Counted from the stretch's first letter, positions 10,023-22,142 are shown. The stretch is 47,827 nt of DNA from Priapulus caudatus (GCF_000485595.1 NW_014577174.1:493347-541173), one strand, 5' to 3'. The notes: generated by a model from the sequence alone, not told the origin. Numbers and translations: made by a program.

Positions 10023-10183
10023 CTAGTTATCGAAAGGTGGCGTCGAGTGCGAGAGACGAGAAGCGAAAAGTAGTAAGCGCCCGTCGGCGAGTGAGTGGCC
10101 TCTGACGCTGCACATCGTCCTTCTCTTCTGCGGACCGGCGACGCACGCACAACGCTCGCGGCCCACCGTTGCAGGGTGAAACG
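10023..10183 (+). promoter_or_regulatory. Candidate first non-coding exon / promoter of SLIMP-like gene
   Basis: A local CpG-rich island in AT-rich surroundings. It ends at a good donor, AACG|GTGAGC (GT at 10184-10185). A matching acceptor with a pyrimidine tract (TTTTTCTCCCCAG) closes at 11148, 29 nt upstream of the start codon. A 5'UTR intron of about 965 bp is therefore likely. No in-frame ATG joins these parts. Confidence 0.45.
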
Positions 10184-11148
10184 GTGAGCTCATCGGTCCT
10201 ACCTTTTTGCTGTTGTGTATCTTGGGAGTCGCGTGTGTAAATCCCCAGGCTGAGCGGCCGCGTGCGTCCGTGCGCCGGGCAGGGGCGAAAGATGTGAGAC
10301 CGTCGAAATTATTCGCGCGAGTGAATGATGCGTAGACGTGTATAGTGGCACGTACGAACACGGGACAGGTCATCTGTTTGCACTATATATCACCTGCTAC
10401 GTTTTTTGTAAAGAGGCTGCCAATTGCATAGATGCGTAGTTTTAGTCGTAGCTGTAAATTGCTAACAAGACTAACAAATCTAACGTAGTTTTAGCTTGAG
10501 ATAGTGAGAGTTGTAGTTGAAACTAACGTCATTACAGGTTGTATAATTTGTGATTAACTCTACACTAATTAGCTTTCTGTTATAGTTTGGTTGCGATATG
10601 TGCAGGGAACATGTTAACTCTAGTGATTGGCTAGGCTATTGATCGTGGCAATGTAAGACGGTGGCTTTTGCTGACTGCGTTTCTATTTCACAAAAGAACA
10701 GCCTATAGACGTAATAAGAGTTTGAAACCATAGAGTGTACAGTGTTCGCAATATCTCAAGAATAATAGAACCTTCGGTTATCATTTTAACGGTGTAAGAG
10801 CATGGTGAGAGTGCTTCTCATAAGATCAAGAGTGAAGGTCATCGGTAAAATTTCAGGTGGTCTGAGGCTTCAGTAGTTTTTTCAGGACATGGTTCGGCAT
10901 AGCTCGCGGAAACACGCTCGTTTCAATTTCATACATGTTACGGTGTTAAATCCTTAAGATATCCTTATTTGGCTCAGGTAATGGAATCGTGAACGCGAGA
11001 CATGCATACATGTATGCTGTGTAATGCAATGGTTAGCAGGGCAATTCGGTTCAGTCCGGTTTACCTCTGTAAGCCGGTCACTATGTCTTGCCTCTTGATT
11101 TTGCTCGTGTTTTCCGCCGTTGGTAACGGTTCCCGTTTTTCTCCCCAG
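10184..11148 (+). other. Probable 5'UTR intron of SLIMP-like gene
   Basis: Bounded by GTGAGC at 10184 and TTCTCCCCAG at 11148. AT-rich, with no recognised gene or repeat inside. If correct, the neighbouring gene is not wholly intronless: only its coding part is. Confidence 0.4.
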
Positions 11149-11177
11149 AGACTCCAGCGAAGTTCGACACTGTCTAG

Positions 11178-12659
11178 ATGAACATGACTCGACTGGGCTT
11201 CTTCGCCGCCCGACTCCTCGCGCGACCGCGTCGTCTGCCCGCACGCGGCCGCCGCCTGCCGACCATCGCCGCCGCCAGCGCGGACGGGATCGGACCGTCG
11301 AGACGAGACGCGCGGCGCCGCTGCTCCACGTCGACGTCGGCGCTGTACGTCTCGGGCGAGGATGCGCAGTCTCGGCCATTTGTCGTCGAGCCCGACCTCG
11401 ACTTTGACGGTATCTTCGCGAACTTCGACGTCGTGCTGGCGAACGTGCGCTCGCGCTGCCTCGCCGACCTCGCAGCCGACCTCGCGCCGCTGCCCGCGCG
11501 CTGGCGCCACTTCAGGGACGCGCGGGTGCGGCGCTCGGCGCTCGAGAGCGAGAAACTCGAGATCGCCGACAGCATGAAGGCGCTCGCAAAGGGGGAGGGC
11601 GACGGGGAGAGTGCGGACAGGAAGGCGCGGCTGAAGGCGCGAGGCAGGGAGGTGCGCGCCGCGATCAAGGAGGCGACGCGCGAGATGTGGGCGCTCGAAG
11701 GCGAGCTGATCCCGACGCTGCTGCGGCTGCCCAACGCCCTGAACCCGCAGACGCCCGTCAGCGAGTTCCAGAAGCAGATGGACACGGGCGAGAAGCCGTC
11801 GTTCGACTTCAAGCCGAAGCGACACATGGCGATCGGCGCCGTCACCGACACGGTCAGCCACTCGCCCGTCGGCGGCAGCTGCTACCTGCGCGGCGCCGCC
11901 GCCGAGCTAGAGGGCGCCATCGTCGCGTACTTCGGCGGCGAGCTGCTTGCGCACGGCTTCACGCCGCTCTCGAGCCCCGACACGTTCACGTCGGCCGTCG
12001 TCGAGGGATGCGGCCGCGACTGGCGCGACGCGAGCGAGGTGCTCTCCGTCGCCGCGACGACGGACGGCGACGCGCGCCACCTCGTCGGCGTCTCGGCGCT
12101 GCCGTTCTGCGCGCTGCACGCGCGCACCGTCGTCGGCGAGGCGACGCTGCCGCTGCGCTACTACACGGTCGGCCGCTGCTACGCGCCGCCGCCGGCCGCC
12201 GCCGACGCGCCGTCGCTGCTCAGCACGGCGCAGGCGACGACCGTCGACGTGTGCGGGCTCGCGCGCGACGACGCCGCCTGCAACGCGCTGTTCGGCGAGT
12301 TCTCGCGCCTGCTCGCGAGCCGCTACTCGGCGCTCGGGCTGCCGTGCCAGACGGCGCTCGTGCCGGCGAGCCACCTCGGGCAGGCGGAGACGCTGCGCGT
12401 CGAGCTGCAGGTCTACCTGCCCGGCTACAACCGCTACGTCGAGACGGCGCACGTGTCGCTGTACGGAGACTACGTCGCGCGGCGGCTAGCGATGCGCTGG
12501 TCGCCGGCGGAGGCGAATCAACGGCGCGCGCACCTGCACATGGTGCACGGCACCGTCGTCAACGTGCCCTACCTCATCGCGTGCATCATGGAGAACATGC
12601 AGCGCAGCGACGGCACGTTCGCCGTGCCCCCCGCGCTCGCCAAGCATCTGCCGAAGTGA
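11178..12659 (+). CDS. SLIMP: SLIMP-like mitochondrial seryl-tRNA synthetase paralogue, catalytically degenerate
   Basis: 493 residues; a TAG codon immediately precedes the ATG, which fixes the start. Residues 1-30 (NMTRLGFFAARLLARPRRLP) are Arg-rich and lack acids, as in a mitochondrial presequence. A charged helical arm (about 70-170) precedes a class II synthetase core. Motif 1 survives (GELLAHGFTPLSSPD, about 255). The TxE loop is replaced (VGVSALPFCA), motif 2 has lost its Arg (VGRCYAPPPAAADAP, about 330) and motif 3 has Tyr where the Arg should be (VVNVPYLIACIMENMQ, about 460-475). Serine activation is therefore unlikely. SLIMP in insects is such a non-catalytic paralogue; it partners mitochondrial SerRS and the LON protease. 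The closing FAVPPALAKHL matches the SerRS tail. The coding part is intronless and GC3-rich like tomosyn. Confidence 0.88.
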   Translation: MNMTRLGFFAARLLARPRRLPARGRRLPTIAAASADGIGPSRRDARRRCSTSTSALYVSGEDAQSRPFVVEPDLDFDGIFANFDVVLANVRSRCLADLAADLAPLPARWRHFRDARVRRSALESEKLEIADSMKALAKGEGDGESADRKARLKARGREVRAAIKEATREMWALEGELIPTLLRLPNALNPQTPVSEFQKQMDTGEKPSFDFKPKRHMAIGAVTDTVSHSPVGGSCYLRGAAAELEGAIVAYFGGELLAHGFTPLSSPDTFTSAVVEGCGRDWRDASEVLSVAATTDGDARHLVGVSALPFCALHARTVVGEATLPLRYYTVGRCYAPPPAAADAPSLLSTAQATTVDVCGLARDDAACNALFGEFSRLLASRYSALGLPCQTALVPASHLGQAETLRVELQVYLPGYNRYVETAHVSLYGDYVARRLAMRWSPAEANQRRAHLHMVHGTVVNVPYLIACIMENMQRSDGTFAVPPALAKHLPK

Positions 12660-12736
12660 GACGTGAGCGTGCGTGTGCGGTAGACGCGAGAGAGGTGTGC
12701 GGGCGGGGGGGGGGGCGTGAAGGGGCGTGAGAGAAG

Positions 12737-13476
12737 NNNNNNNNNNNNNNNNNNNNNNNNNNNNNNNNNNNNNNNNNNNNNNNNNNNNNNNNNNNNNNNN
12801 NNNNNNNNNNNNNNNNNNNNNNNNNNNNNNNNNNNNNNNNNNNNNNNNNNNNNNNNNNNNNNNNNNNNNNNNNNNNNNNNNNNNNNNNNNNNNNNNNNNN
12901 NNNNNNNNNNNNNNNNNNNNNNNNNNNNNNNNNNNNNNNNNNNNNNNNNNNNNNNNNNNNNNNNNNNNNNNNNNNNNNNNNNNNNNNNNNNNNNNNNNNN
13001 NNNNNNNNNNNNNNNNNNNNNNNNNNNNNNNNNNNNNNNNNNNNNNNNNNNNNNNNNNNNNNNNNNNNNNNNNNNNNNNNNNNNNNNNNNNNNNNNNNNN
13101 NNNNNNNNNNNNNNNNNNNNNNNNNNNNNNNNNNNNNNNNNNNNNNNNNNNNNNNNNNNNNNNNNNNNNNNNNNNNNNNNNNNNNNNNNNNNNNNNNNNN
13201 NNNNNNNNNNNNNNNNNNNNNNNNNNNNNNNNNNNNNNNNNNNNNNNNNNNNNNNNNNNNNNNNNNNNNNNNNNNNNNNNNNNNNNNNNNNNNNNNNNNN
13301 NNNNNNNNNNNNNNNNNNNNNNNNNNNNNNNNNNNNNNNNNNNNNNNNNNNNNNNNNNNNNNNNNNNNNNNNNNNNNNNNNNNNNNNNNNNNNNNNNNNN
13401 NNNNNNNNNNNNNNNNNNNNNNNNNNNNNNNNNNNNNNNNNNNNNNNNNNNNNNNNNNNNNNNNNNNNNNNNNNNN
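12737..13476. other. Assembly gap (740 N)
   Basis: Unknown bases. The left edge is a G-rich run and the right edge a C-rich run, so an unsequenceable GC repeat probably caused the break. The poly-A site of the SLIMP-like gene probably lies here. Confidence 0.99.
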
Positions 13477-14889
13477 TCCGGACCCCCCCCCCTGCTCGCG
13501 CAGAAAAAGCCACTAAGGGGGGTTAATTTCAACATTTTTCTTTGGGGGAGGGCCCCCAGACCCCCCCTTCGCGTGCTCCCAAGTTTGGGTTAGGGTTAGA
13601 CCTTCCCCCTGGTACAAATCCTGTACACGCCCCTGGTATGTAGGTACATGCGTGGGTACTTGTGTGTGCGTGGGTGTGTGTAGGCAGGTGTGCACGAGTG
13701 CGTGCATCTGTTCGTGCGTGTAACTAAGTTAAACAGGTGTGTAATGTTGTTAAGGTGTTCGCTGTTGTTACGAATACGTTGTGTACATCAAGTTAGGGGG
13801 TGTGGGAGCCATGTTGTTTAGCAAAACACGGTGAAAGTTACGAGTATATGACTTCTTATTTTGCACCTAATGACTTGTTAGCGGATAGCTGTAGATCTAA
13901 ATGCTGCTACAAGCCTGTTACTCAACCACTAGATGTAAATGTGTTTATTGGTAATTATATTCAGTTATTTATTCATCATTAAGAGCAGTAAAGTACTCGT
14001 ACGTAGAGTAGAACTGTTTAGGGACCACAGACCTCGAGTGCTGTTAGCAAGACATGGTAGACCTATGAAACGTGGCAGTGCTAAGTGTTGTCGTGGTTAA
14101 TGTCGGATTTCGTGTGGGGGTATTTTATGTTTTAAATCAAACGCTCGAATTTAAATGACTGCGTTGCTCTTCATTGTCTGTTGACAAGTCCTTCTGAACC
14201 TTCTCCGTCAAGGGCATTTGGTGGCTAGAACAGGGTAGAAATGGATCGGTACTGTAGTCTCACCCCGTGTCCTTGAAGGTATGTTTGAGATGACTGTGAA
14301 GACGGATAGAGAGAGAAATAGAGCTCGATTATTAAATAACCTTTCAAATATGAAAGTATGGCAGGATAGGTGGTTGCCTGATGGAGACACGATGCGAGAC
14401 TTTGCACCTACTTGGATTATATCGGAGTTAGGTAAATGCCCTGGGAATGTTGTAAATTTTACTGCAGTGAGAACCAGCTTAATAGCAAGCAGAGGCAGGA
14501 GTTACTGAAAAGCAATGCTCGCGTAACCAACGGTTGTTTGTCGGTTGTTTGTGACCGTAATAAAATCATGTGCGAGACAAAGTTTATTATCCAAAACTTT
14601 ACACATTCTTTGTAAGCCTGTAGGCATGACATCTCGGTGCAAGAGCGATGCAAAATCGCAAACGTGTCTCCAGCACTAGAATGGAAGGAGATGTTTTATT
14701 GATACCATATGTTTAACCGGTTCTTGTTATGTTATATCAAATGGATTTATATATTAAGTGCAATAGTGCAATACGCATGCAATCTGTAGCCTGCCATACG
14801 CACAAGTACAAGAGAGATGGCTTGTATAGGTTGCACGTGCCATTTCACGTGTTTTTTCATATGTTTATTGATATTCGGTACAACGAGTA
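13477..14889. other. Intergenic, repeat-rich then plain
   Basis: C/G homopolymer-rich start (13487-13575, with GGGGGAGGGCCCCCAGACCC), then two TTAGGG-like units at 13586-13599 and a TG-rich stretch at 13640-13730. The rest is AT-rich. A short open frame at 14281-14508 has no recognisable similarity and no exon signals. Confidence 0.5.
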
Positions 14890-15314
14890 AAGCCCGGCGC
14901 ACATTGCCGAACATTTTGCTCAAAAACATTATCGTAGCAATGTTCCATGAAATTTTCGGCAATGTGCGGTGAAAAAAGTCGCCGAACATTTGTTCCGAAC
15001 AATGTTTCTGAAGATCGGAAATGTTTGATATCTCGAACATTGTTCGTCGAATGTTCGTCAATGTGCGCTGAATGTCGAACAATTCTAGGAACATTTGTAA
15101 AGTAGTAACCAATAGCAGCACGATATGTGGTCACATGATTTTTGTGCCCAATCATGCGCCGATCACGTGACTCTTTAGAACACAGCTACTAGACGGCGCC
15201 AAGAGATTGTTCGCTGCAAAATGTTTGGCAATGTGCGCTCAGCAATTGTCCACCCGCACATTGCCAGACAAAAACATTTGTTCGGGAAAATGTTCGGCAA
15301 TGTGCGCCAGGCTT
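14890..15314. mobile_element. TA-flanked MITE with repeated terminal core
   Basis: About 425 bp. The ends AAGCCCGGCGCACATTGCCG (left) and the reverse complement AAGCCTGGCGCACATTGCCG (right) match at 27 of 28 positions when extended to ACATTTT. Both are flanked by TA, as in Tc1/mariner-type insertions. The core GCACATTGCC occurs in either orientation at about 14899, 14961, 15058, 15228, 15254 and 15296, some imperfect, probably as subterminal transposase sites. No transposase inside. Confidence 0.8.
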
Positions 15315-17528
15315 TAAATTATGCATCTTAAAAAACAGTCAGTTAGACATGTCTGGGATTTGGTGTTAATTAACAGAACATATGTACCGTATACACCGTT
15401 TACATTCGTATATATGGTGAAGATACTGGGTGGTGATGCTTGTATGAAATGAAAACTGTACGTACGTACATATATGTTATATAGATATTATATAATTATT
15501 TAAGTTGAGCTCTATAGCCTGGGGAAAGCGGTGAAATGTCTGTTACACATTCTGCATACAGTAAACGTTGGACTTGTTGCAAAAAAAGTAATTGTGGTGT
15601 AGAACGTAGGTAGATTGGTCGATGCATATAATGCCTCAAAATCTCCTCATAATCAAAATTTTGAAATATTTAGCCGCTGAGCAAATGTGGTCAAATAACT
15701 TCATATCAGGCTGCCACAGCCATGTCTTGGCTTGATCGTCTCGTGGATCAGGCATGACTCTGAAGTGGTGGGTCTATTGGAGTCTATTGGAAACATGATT
15801 GTTTTTATCAAATATTGCTGTTGATGTTCTGTCGACTGCACAGTGATAGTGGTTGTGGTGGTGTAGTTGATTGCACGTGTTTGCTGTTGACTAAAACTTT
15901 TTGAGGGGGAAGGAACAATAACATGCATGCTCGTCAGCTAAGTCGCGAATGATGAGGTTGTAAGAACAACTACAAATGTTTAGTGTTAAAGTTGAAGAAG
16001 GCGATTGATTGTTTAGCAGCTATGTACTTGCTAGTCCAATTGGTGTAAAAACCCTGAACTGCAGATAACGTTAAAACAGATGTGCAGATGTAGTGATGTT
16101 TATGTAGGATAGGAAACGTTTCACCTATAAAGCACTGGTCGAAAGAGCAATACCTTTTTTACAAGGAATCAACAGGGCGACCAAATGCAAAGACCATAAT
16201 GAACTCTTTTTAGAAATAACTACTGGGAGTATTGGTCAATATTTTGCATTTCAATTTTTAAAATATTTTGCATTCATATTATTCCCAGAACCCTATACGA
16301 ATATAGTGACAAAAACATATAAACTATCACAGTTACTAACAAGTAAATACACTAAACAGTTTGTGTGCTCTTGATATTACCAATTTCAGGTGTGCAATAT
16401 GGGCATTACATTTTCGTTTTTTAGAATTTGGGGGAATGTAGACAGCATAGATTCCTTCTTCCACGGACATTCCTTGTAACCTCACGGTGCGTACCATCCC
16501 TTCCCAGGATCTGAGAACAACATTGTGTACAATGTATATATTGTTCTCAGCCCAGCATCAGAACTCACTCATGCTCTCGCTCAATTCACCACTGCCACAA
16601 GTAGATTTCCGTTACAATTTGTAACGATTTTTTACTACAAGTTTTACAGCAGCCACGTTACTCCGTTTTACTCGTATCTTATGTGATAAGATTTGGACTA
16701 ATAAAAGTTGCAAAGATATTAAAAATCCGACCGTTATTTCATGAAAAATTTGATAAAATTGTGATACGAAATTGTACGCGGATTGTGCGCCCAGTTATAT
16801 CTTTCAAATCCTACGCTGTTTACGAATCTCCATTCGCCAGATTTCCCCGGAGCTCCGCCTACTTTAAAAATAGTGCTAGCATTGTGGCATAGTGGCAGTG
16901 GTATCCTGAGTGTACGAATGGGCACTGCATGCAGTTTGACGTGAACTATGTGATATCGTTCGACCGTTACTGTAAAGTTATGTATGCCAATCGTTGGTGA
17001 AATAAATGGAATATCGTTATGTGAAAAGTTAAGACAATGGTGATTTTTGCCTAACTATAGTATGCGTTTCGCTTGTGCTTTTTCCGTTGTGCTTCTCTCC
17101 TAGTTTTAAACGTGTTCTTAAAATACCTGTTTATATATATATATATGCATTACTTACCATACAATATAATTAACGCATTATTAATAACAATATACACATG
17201 CTTTCATGAAAATATATATTCTCTAATAAACTCCCAGCTAGGAGATAAACCTCAAAAGTCTATATACACCAACCGATCTTACGATACGTCCCCCTTCACG
17301 CACAGCTCTTGCAATGTGACCTACTCACTCACGCACGCACGCGCGCACACACACATATACTTCTACTTCTATACTGGACAGTCAGTCCGTAAGGAATAAA
17401 CGTCCAGGGAGTGCGCGAAAACTCCTGGTGCACGTGAGAGATTTTCATGGAATATTTTTTAAATGTAGGCATTAATGTGTTCCAGAGAACGAGGCTTCTC
17501 TGGGCCAGGCACTCATTACTGAGTGCGA
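15315..17528. other. Intergenic, no gene recognised
   Basis: AT-rich, with scattered stops in every frame and no exon with recognisable similarity. A short AT repeat lies at 17130-17146. Nothing else supported. Confidence 0.5.
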
Positions 17529-18242
17529 CTAGCATACGGCAATAGACTGTTGCGAGCTGTTGTAGTTGCCCAGCCGTAGGTGCGTTTCACTTCCTCGAGG
17601 TGGCATAACAACGATGCTGCCTGACTCAATGTTTTGCCAGACGGACCCAGTGAATTGCTGTGCTGTTGGACTAGTGAGTAGTGACTCCGGTAGCAGATTC
17701 CAGCTTCTGATTGTTCTAGGAAAGAAGCTGAACCTGTACCCATCTGTCCGGGTTCTGATGTTGTTGTATGTAAGCCGGTGTGTGCCGCGGCATATGCTGG
17801 TGCTTTTGGTGAGGAAGGATGGAATGTCGACTGCTGCCTGTCCGTTGATTATTTTCCAGAATATGGCCTGTTGGTTGACAAACCTGCGTTCCTGCAAGGA
17901 GGGCCATTGTAGGTCTGCGAACATTTGTGTAACACTCTCAGTTTGCTGGTAATTTCCCGTTACGAAGCGCGCTGCTCGTCTCTGCTTTCTCCAGGGAGGA
18001 GATATCCTTCTGTGTGTGTGGATCCCAGACACTACCTGCATACTCGAGGCTTGGCCTCACGTATGCTTTGTATGCCATCTCTTTGACAGGTTTTGGGCAT
18101 CTCACAAGGTTCCTGCGGATGAAATTTAGGGCCCGGGTTGCCTTTCCTTTCGACCGGCTGATGTGGGTAGACCAAGAGAGGTCATCAGTGAGCTCCACGC
18201 CGAGGTAGAGTTGATGTTCCTCCTTTTTGAGCTTGGTTCCCA
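17529..18242 (-). mobile_element. CR1-like LINE, 3' part of reverse transcriptase (decayed)
   Basis: Minus-strand frames encode the thumb and C-terminal region of a non-LTR retrotransposon reverse transcriptase: LYLGVELTDDLSWSTHI, then ALNFIRRNLVRCPK, AYKAYVRPSLEYAGSVWDPH and, after a frameshift near 17980, QRRAARFVTGNYQ. All match the conserved end of CR1-type RTs. It ends with a stop at 17529. Its upstream half is at 19940-20596. A dead copy. Confidence 0.9.
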
Positions 18243-18589
18243 TTGTAAAGTGTGGTTTGCACAGTTATGCACAGGTGCATAGTTGAATACTATAGAAGGC
18301 TGGCGACGCGGTAATGGCAAGCACAGATGATGTTATTATATATTATATTATTGATAGACTCCTGATGTTATTTTGGAAAAAATGTGACGCTGAATACGAC
18401 AGAGTATATTTAGTTAGGAAGATGTTGTTATGACATATATATAATAGGCATGTTAATACAGTAAATGAGTGAACAGTGTTTGTTATTGCTACATATCGAT
18501 AGCATAGATATGCGTCGCATGACACGCGTGTGGAATCTGCGGTTTAGGATGCAGAGATGTTGTAAGCTGGAGCATGATGTTGAGTAAGC

Positions 18590-18647
18590 ATATATCATAT
18601 ATATATATATATATATAGTATATATATATATATATATATATTATATC
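18590..18647. repeat. TA microsatellite
   Basis: Two (TA)n runs separated by TAGTA, inside the solo-LTR-like insertion. Confidence 0.95.
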
Positions 18648-19295
18648 AATACATATATAAAGGCGGGTTGTTTTAAACAGATCTCGAGGAGAGGGGTATT
18701 ACTGAGTAACCTGGGGTTTTGTTGTATTGTGATGAATCACAACATAACATCTGAAGCATAGTGGTCATTAGTGAATATTTCGTTGGGGATGGATCGCAGA
18801 GCATACGTAAACTCCTTGGGGATTCTTTTTCTTTTGCGAGTGATGGTTATAGTTATGGTATCACTTTTATTCCATTGTTATGTTATTTCGTATTTTTGTA
18901 TTCAAAGTGTTGGTGTTTGGGGTATTGCAAGGGGTAGTGGTATTGTTCGTTGTTAGTTTGTTTTCTCGTATATTAAACAATGAACCGCCGTTTTAGGATC
19001 AATGGTGGTTGAGCTTGGCAAAGTCGGGCACGCATGTGGGATTTATATCAGAGTGGTTCATGGGATGATTTCAAAGGGCTGTGTAATTCGATGATCTGCT
19101 GGTATCTGTGTATCGATGTTGTTAATATAGTGGTCTCAATGGATTTTTGCTTCAAACTGAATTTTGTATATAAGTTGTATTGGTGTCGTGAAAGAGATAT
19201 GGTGTAATTAGTATAGTAAGGGTGACAGCAATTTTGGGTAAGTTGGATTGTCTAATCGCCAGGTACTGAGAGACAGTGTATATATATAATATATG

Positions 19296-19301
19296 TTGTG
19301 T

Positions 19302-19333
<32 letters not shown>

Positions 19334-19344
19334 GGCGGTGCGTG

Positions 19345-19376
<32 letters not shown>

Positions 19377-19393
19377 TGTGTGTGTGTGTGTAT
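19296..19393. repeat. TG / GCGT microsatellite
   Basis: (TG)n, then about seven GCGT-type units, then (TG)n again. Z-DNA-prone alternating purine-pyrimidine tract. Confidence 0.95.
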
Positions 19394-19939
19394 GTAGGAT
19401 GTAAGTGTGCATGGGTGTGAACGTAGGGTGGCTTAGGATTAGGGTTTGTTTTAGATTAGTGAGGACGCTAAAGTCGATGGCTTATAGAAGCCATTCGAAC
19501 AGAGATTCTTGGAGGAAAGGAAGGTAAATATAACGTGTGGTTTGCAGATGGTAGAAATAGTAGTTGTGTTTAGAAATGTAGCGACGGTGGTTGCATAATG
19601 CGTTAGGCGGCGGCAGCGCGTCTGATGTACGTAGTATGGATGATGGAGATGCGAAACGGTTGAGAGGGAAGTGTTGTGCATGTGGGCAGCGGATGTGGTT
19701 GTCCGGGCGCGCACGACTTTCTTTGTTAGCTAGAAATGTATAAAAGAAAGGTTCTTGGTTGTGAGGAGGTCGGACGTGAGTGTGCAAGGCACGCGGCTGC
19801 GTGCCTCTTTTCGCGCGCATGTGGGTTGAGAAACAATAATACTATTTGCGGAACACAACTGCTTGGACTTTAGAATTTTTCTTATTCATCGCTTCAACAA
19901 ATCTACTTTGAACCGGGTAACGTCATCGTCCTCGTTACA

Positions 19940-20596
19940 CCATGATGATATAGGTCTGCTTTATTGGGGTTTGTTTCCTTGATATTGTGAGGCTGGTGCA
20001 CTTTTTTGGATTGAAAGACATTTGCCAGTTTTTGGACTAGCTTATCAATGTTCTTTTGAAGAAGCTCTGTATCAGATCCGCTTAATCTGATGGGTTTGTA
20101 GGTGAGACAATCATCTGCAAACAGTCGGAGTGTTGAGTCGATGTCATTACATATGTCGTTTATGAAAACGAAGAACAGGAGCTAGGGGGCCGAGGACTGT
20201 TCCCTGGGGGACTCCTGACTTTACCGGTACTTTTCTTGATTTATTACCATCTAACACTACAGTTTGGTGACTTTTGGTCAGCAATTTACGTATCCATATC
20301 AAATTAGTCTTCCCTCTTGTTCCATAGTAGTTTAGCTTATGAAGCAGTTTATTGTGGGGGACTGTGTAGAAAGCCTTTGCGAAGTCTAAGATCACTACGT
20401 CTACTTATTCTTTGTTATCCAGCCTGTAACTAAGGTCGTTGACAGTGGAAAGCAGCTGAGTCTCACAGCTGTGAGACTTCCTGAAACCATGCTGGCAGTT
20501 TTCAAGTATATTGTTATGGTCAAAGTGGTCCATCATACCTTGTATAATGGATACCAATAATACGTACCTTGATATATATATATATATATATATCAA
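19940..20596 (-). mobile_element. CR1-like LINE, 5' part of reverse transcriptase (decayed)
   Basis: It encodes RT palm and finger motifs: MMDHFDHNNILENCQHGFRK, then VDVVILDFAKAF after an in-frame TAA, SGVPQGTVLGP, and the FADD catalytic box (RLFADDCLTY, near 20110) in another frame. At least one stop and two frameshifts. The upstream end is lost in the TA microsatellite at 20568-20652. Together with 17529-18242 it forms one element. Confidence 0.9.
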
Positions 20597-20615
20597 GAGC
20601 TAATAATACGTACCT

Positions 20616-20652
<37 letters not shown>
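20568..20652. repeat. Duplicated TA microsatellite
   Basis: Two (TA)n blocks, each preceded by AATAATACGTACCTTGATA. A local tandem duplication at the truncated end of the LINE. Confidence 0.9.
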
Positions 20653-20656
<4 letters not shown>

Positions 20657-21982
20657 CAGGAGTTGATAGATATATTATACGCGCACACTCACACAACCCC
20701 CTTTCATCTACAAAAAAATAATCCTCTTAATTGTTTATTATCAGCTATGATGTGTTCAACCTCTATTTAGAATTGGTGTTTCCAACCTTCGTTATTATAC
20801 ACGTTCTCCGGAGTGTTATTATGATGAAGATGCTAGCAAAACAAAAATGTGATGGTGATGATGCTGATGCTAACGTTATCGGATGCGGAGGCTGAACCGA
20901 CTGTAGACGGCCCCATGACCATTCACTCCAGAAATTATATTCTAAAGACAGGGAGAACTGAACCAGTCTAAAATTGTTCGCGAGCACGCGCTCTATTGAT
21001 ATGGTGTTCACTTGTTAACTCAAACTGGAACAGTAGAGAGTCGTTGGATTTCTGCACATCATCTCTTGAGGTGCTTATAATTTATATTATAGGTAGCATT
21101 ACATTAAAAATAATTATTACATTCTAGACTGAACCAGAAGCTAGCTCGATATTTAGGCTGTTGCTCAGTCTGTGGGTTATAAGCCCATATATATATCGAT
21201 GATAGCCTGGGCTGTAGGCTGTTCGTTGTTCTTGTTGCCTGTTGGTTGCCAGGTTGCATTGCCAACTGCAAGTTCAACGCCGATCGGATCATGCGATTTT
21301 TAATTCATAATAATTTTTAATATAATGTATAATTTGTCATTGCGACGACATTCTTTTTGACATTACTAAAACAGTACCGTTTTTTAATTTCGACAATGTA
21401 ATCTTGCTCATACGTGATGTATACACCATGTACGAAATGGCTCAATAAATTGGCTCGTTGCCAAATGTGTCTTCCGTTACATATCGCATGATACATGAAC
21501 GCATGTAGCATAGTTTTATTTTATAAATAGAGTCAGGCAACCCATTTACATTTTCACAATTCAATATTTTTCAATATAGGTCAAAAGATAACTAGAAGTT
21601 AGAACATCCTATCTTAGCTCTAGTACGCCGCAGGCGTGCGGCAGTTAATGAAAGTGGGCTATATAGCCTAATCCTAGCTGTGCCATTGCAGTGGAAGCTA
21701 ATGTTTGATAAAATATCTGCTCGTTGATAGCTATAAAAAATATTTCGTACATAGAGGAGATAAGTACATGCTAGCTAGAGCTACCCGATTGATCCAATCC
21801 TGCGGTGGACATTGGAAAAGTAATTGAGTGTGGGTCTATTTGGCCAAAGGTCTCTTTTTGTCACCTGAGAGTTGAGGTGTAAGCAGCAAGTTTTACTTTG
21901 CTATCACATCAGGCAGCACAACCAGCAGCATTGCTTGGGCTCATAGCAGGAGTAAGGTTATGTGTTTATTAAAGGCAGAATT
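20653..21982. other. Intergenic, no gene recognised
   Basis: AT-rich with short open frames only. No similarity or splice-consistent exon seen. Confidence 0.5.
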
Positions 21983-22063
<81 letters not shown>

Positions 22064-22070
22064 GTGTGTG
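21983..22070. repeat. CA-TA-TG palindromic microsatellite
   Basis: (CA)n, then about 50 bp of (TA)n, then (TG)n. The whole 88 bp is nearly its own reverse complement and could extrude as a cruciform. It lies 72 bp before a MITE. Confidence 0.9.
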
Positions 22071-22142
22071 TAGTGGCTGTAGTATATAGGCTCTTATTTA
22101 TTAGGTTTTATTAATAATTAATATAGTTAAATATTATTATAC

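Larger units (their letters stand above)
18243..19939. mobile_element. 1.7-kb insertion splitting the LINE, solo-LTR-like
   Basis: It starts TGTAAAG and ends CGTTACA (TGTAA/TTACA termini, TG...CA ends) between two copies of CCAT (18239-18242 and 19940-19943). Removing it with one CCAT rejoins the LINE frame exactly, TYIIM followed by GTKLKKEEHQ. A 4-bp duplication and TG...CA ends suit a solo LTR. No coding region is recognised inside, only microsatellites. Confidence 0.7.

Noticed and set aside
12486-13593. Open frames running through the N gap
   Set aside because: They consist of unknown bases and have no content.
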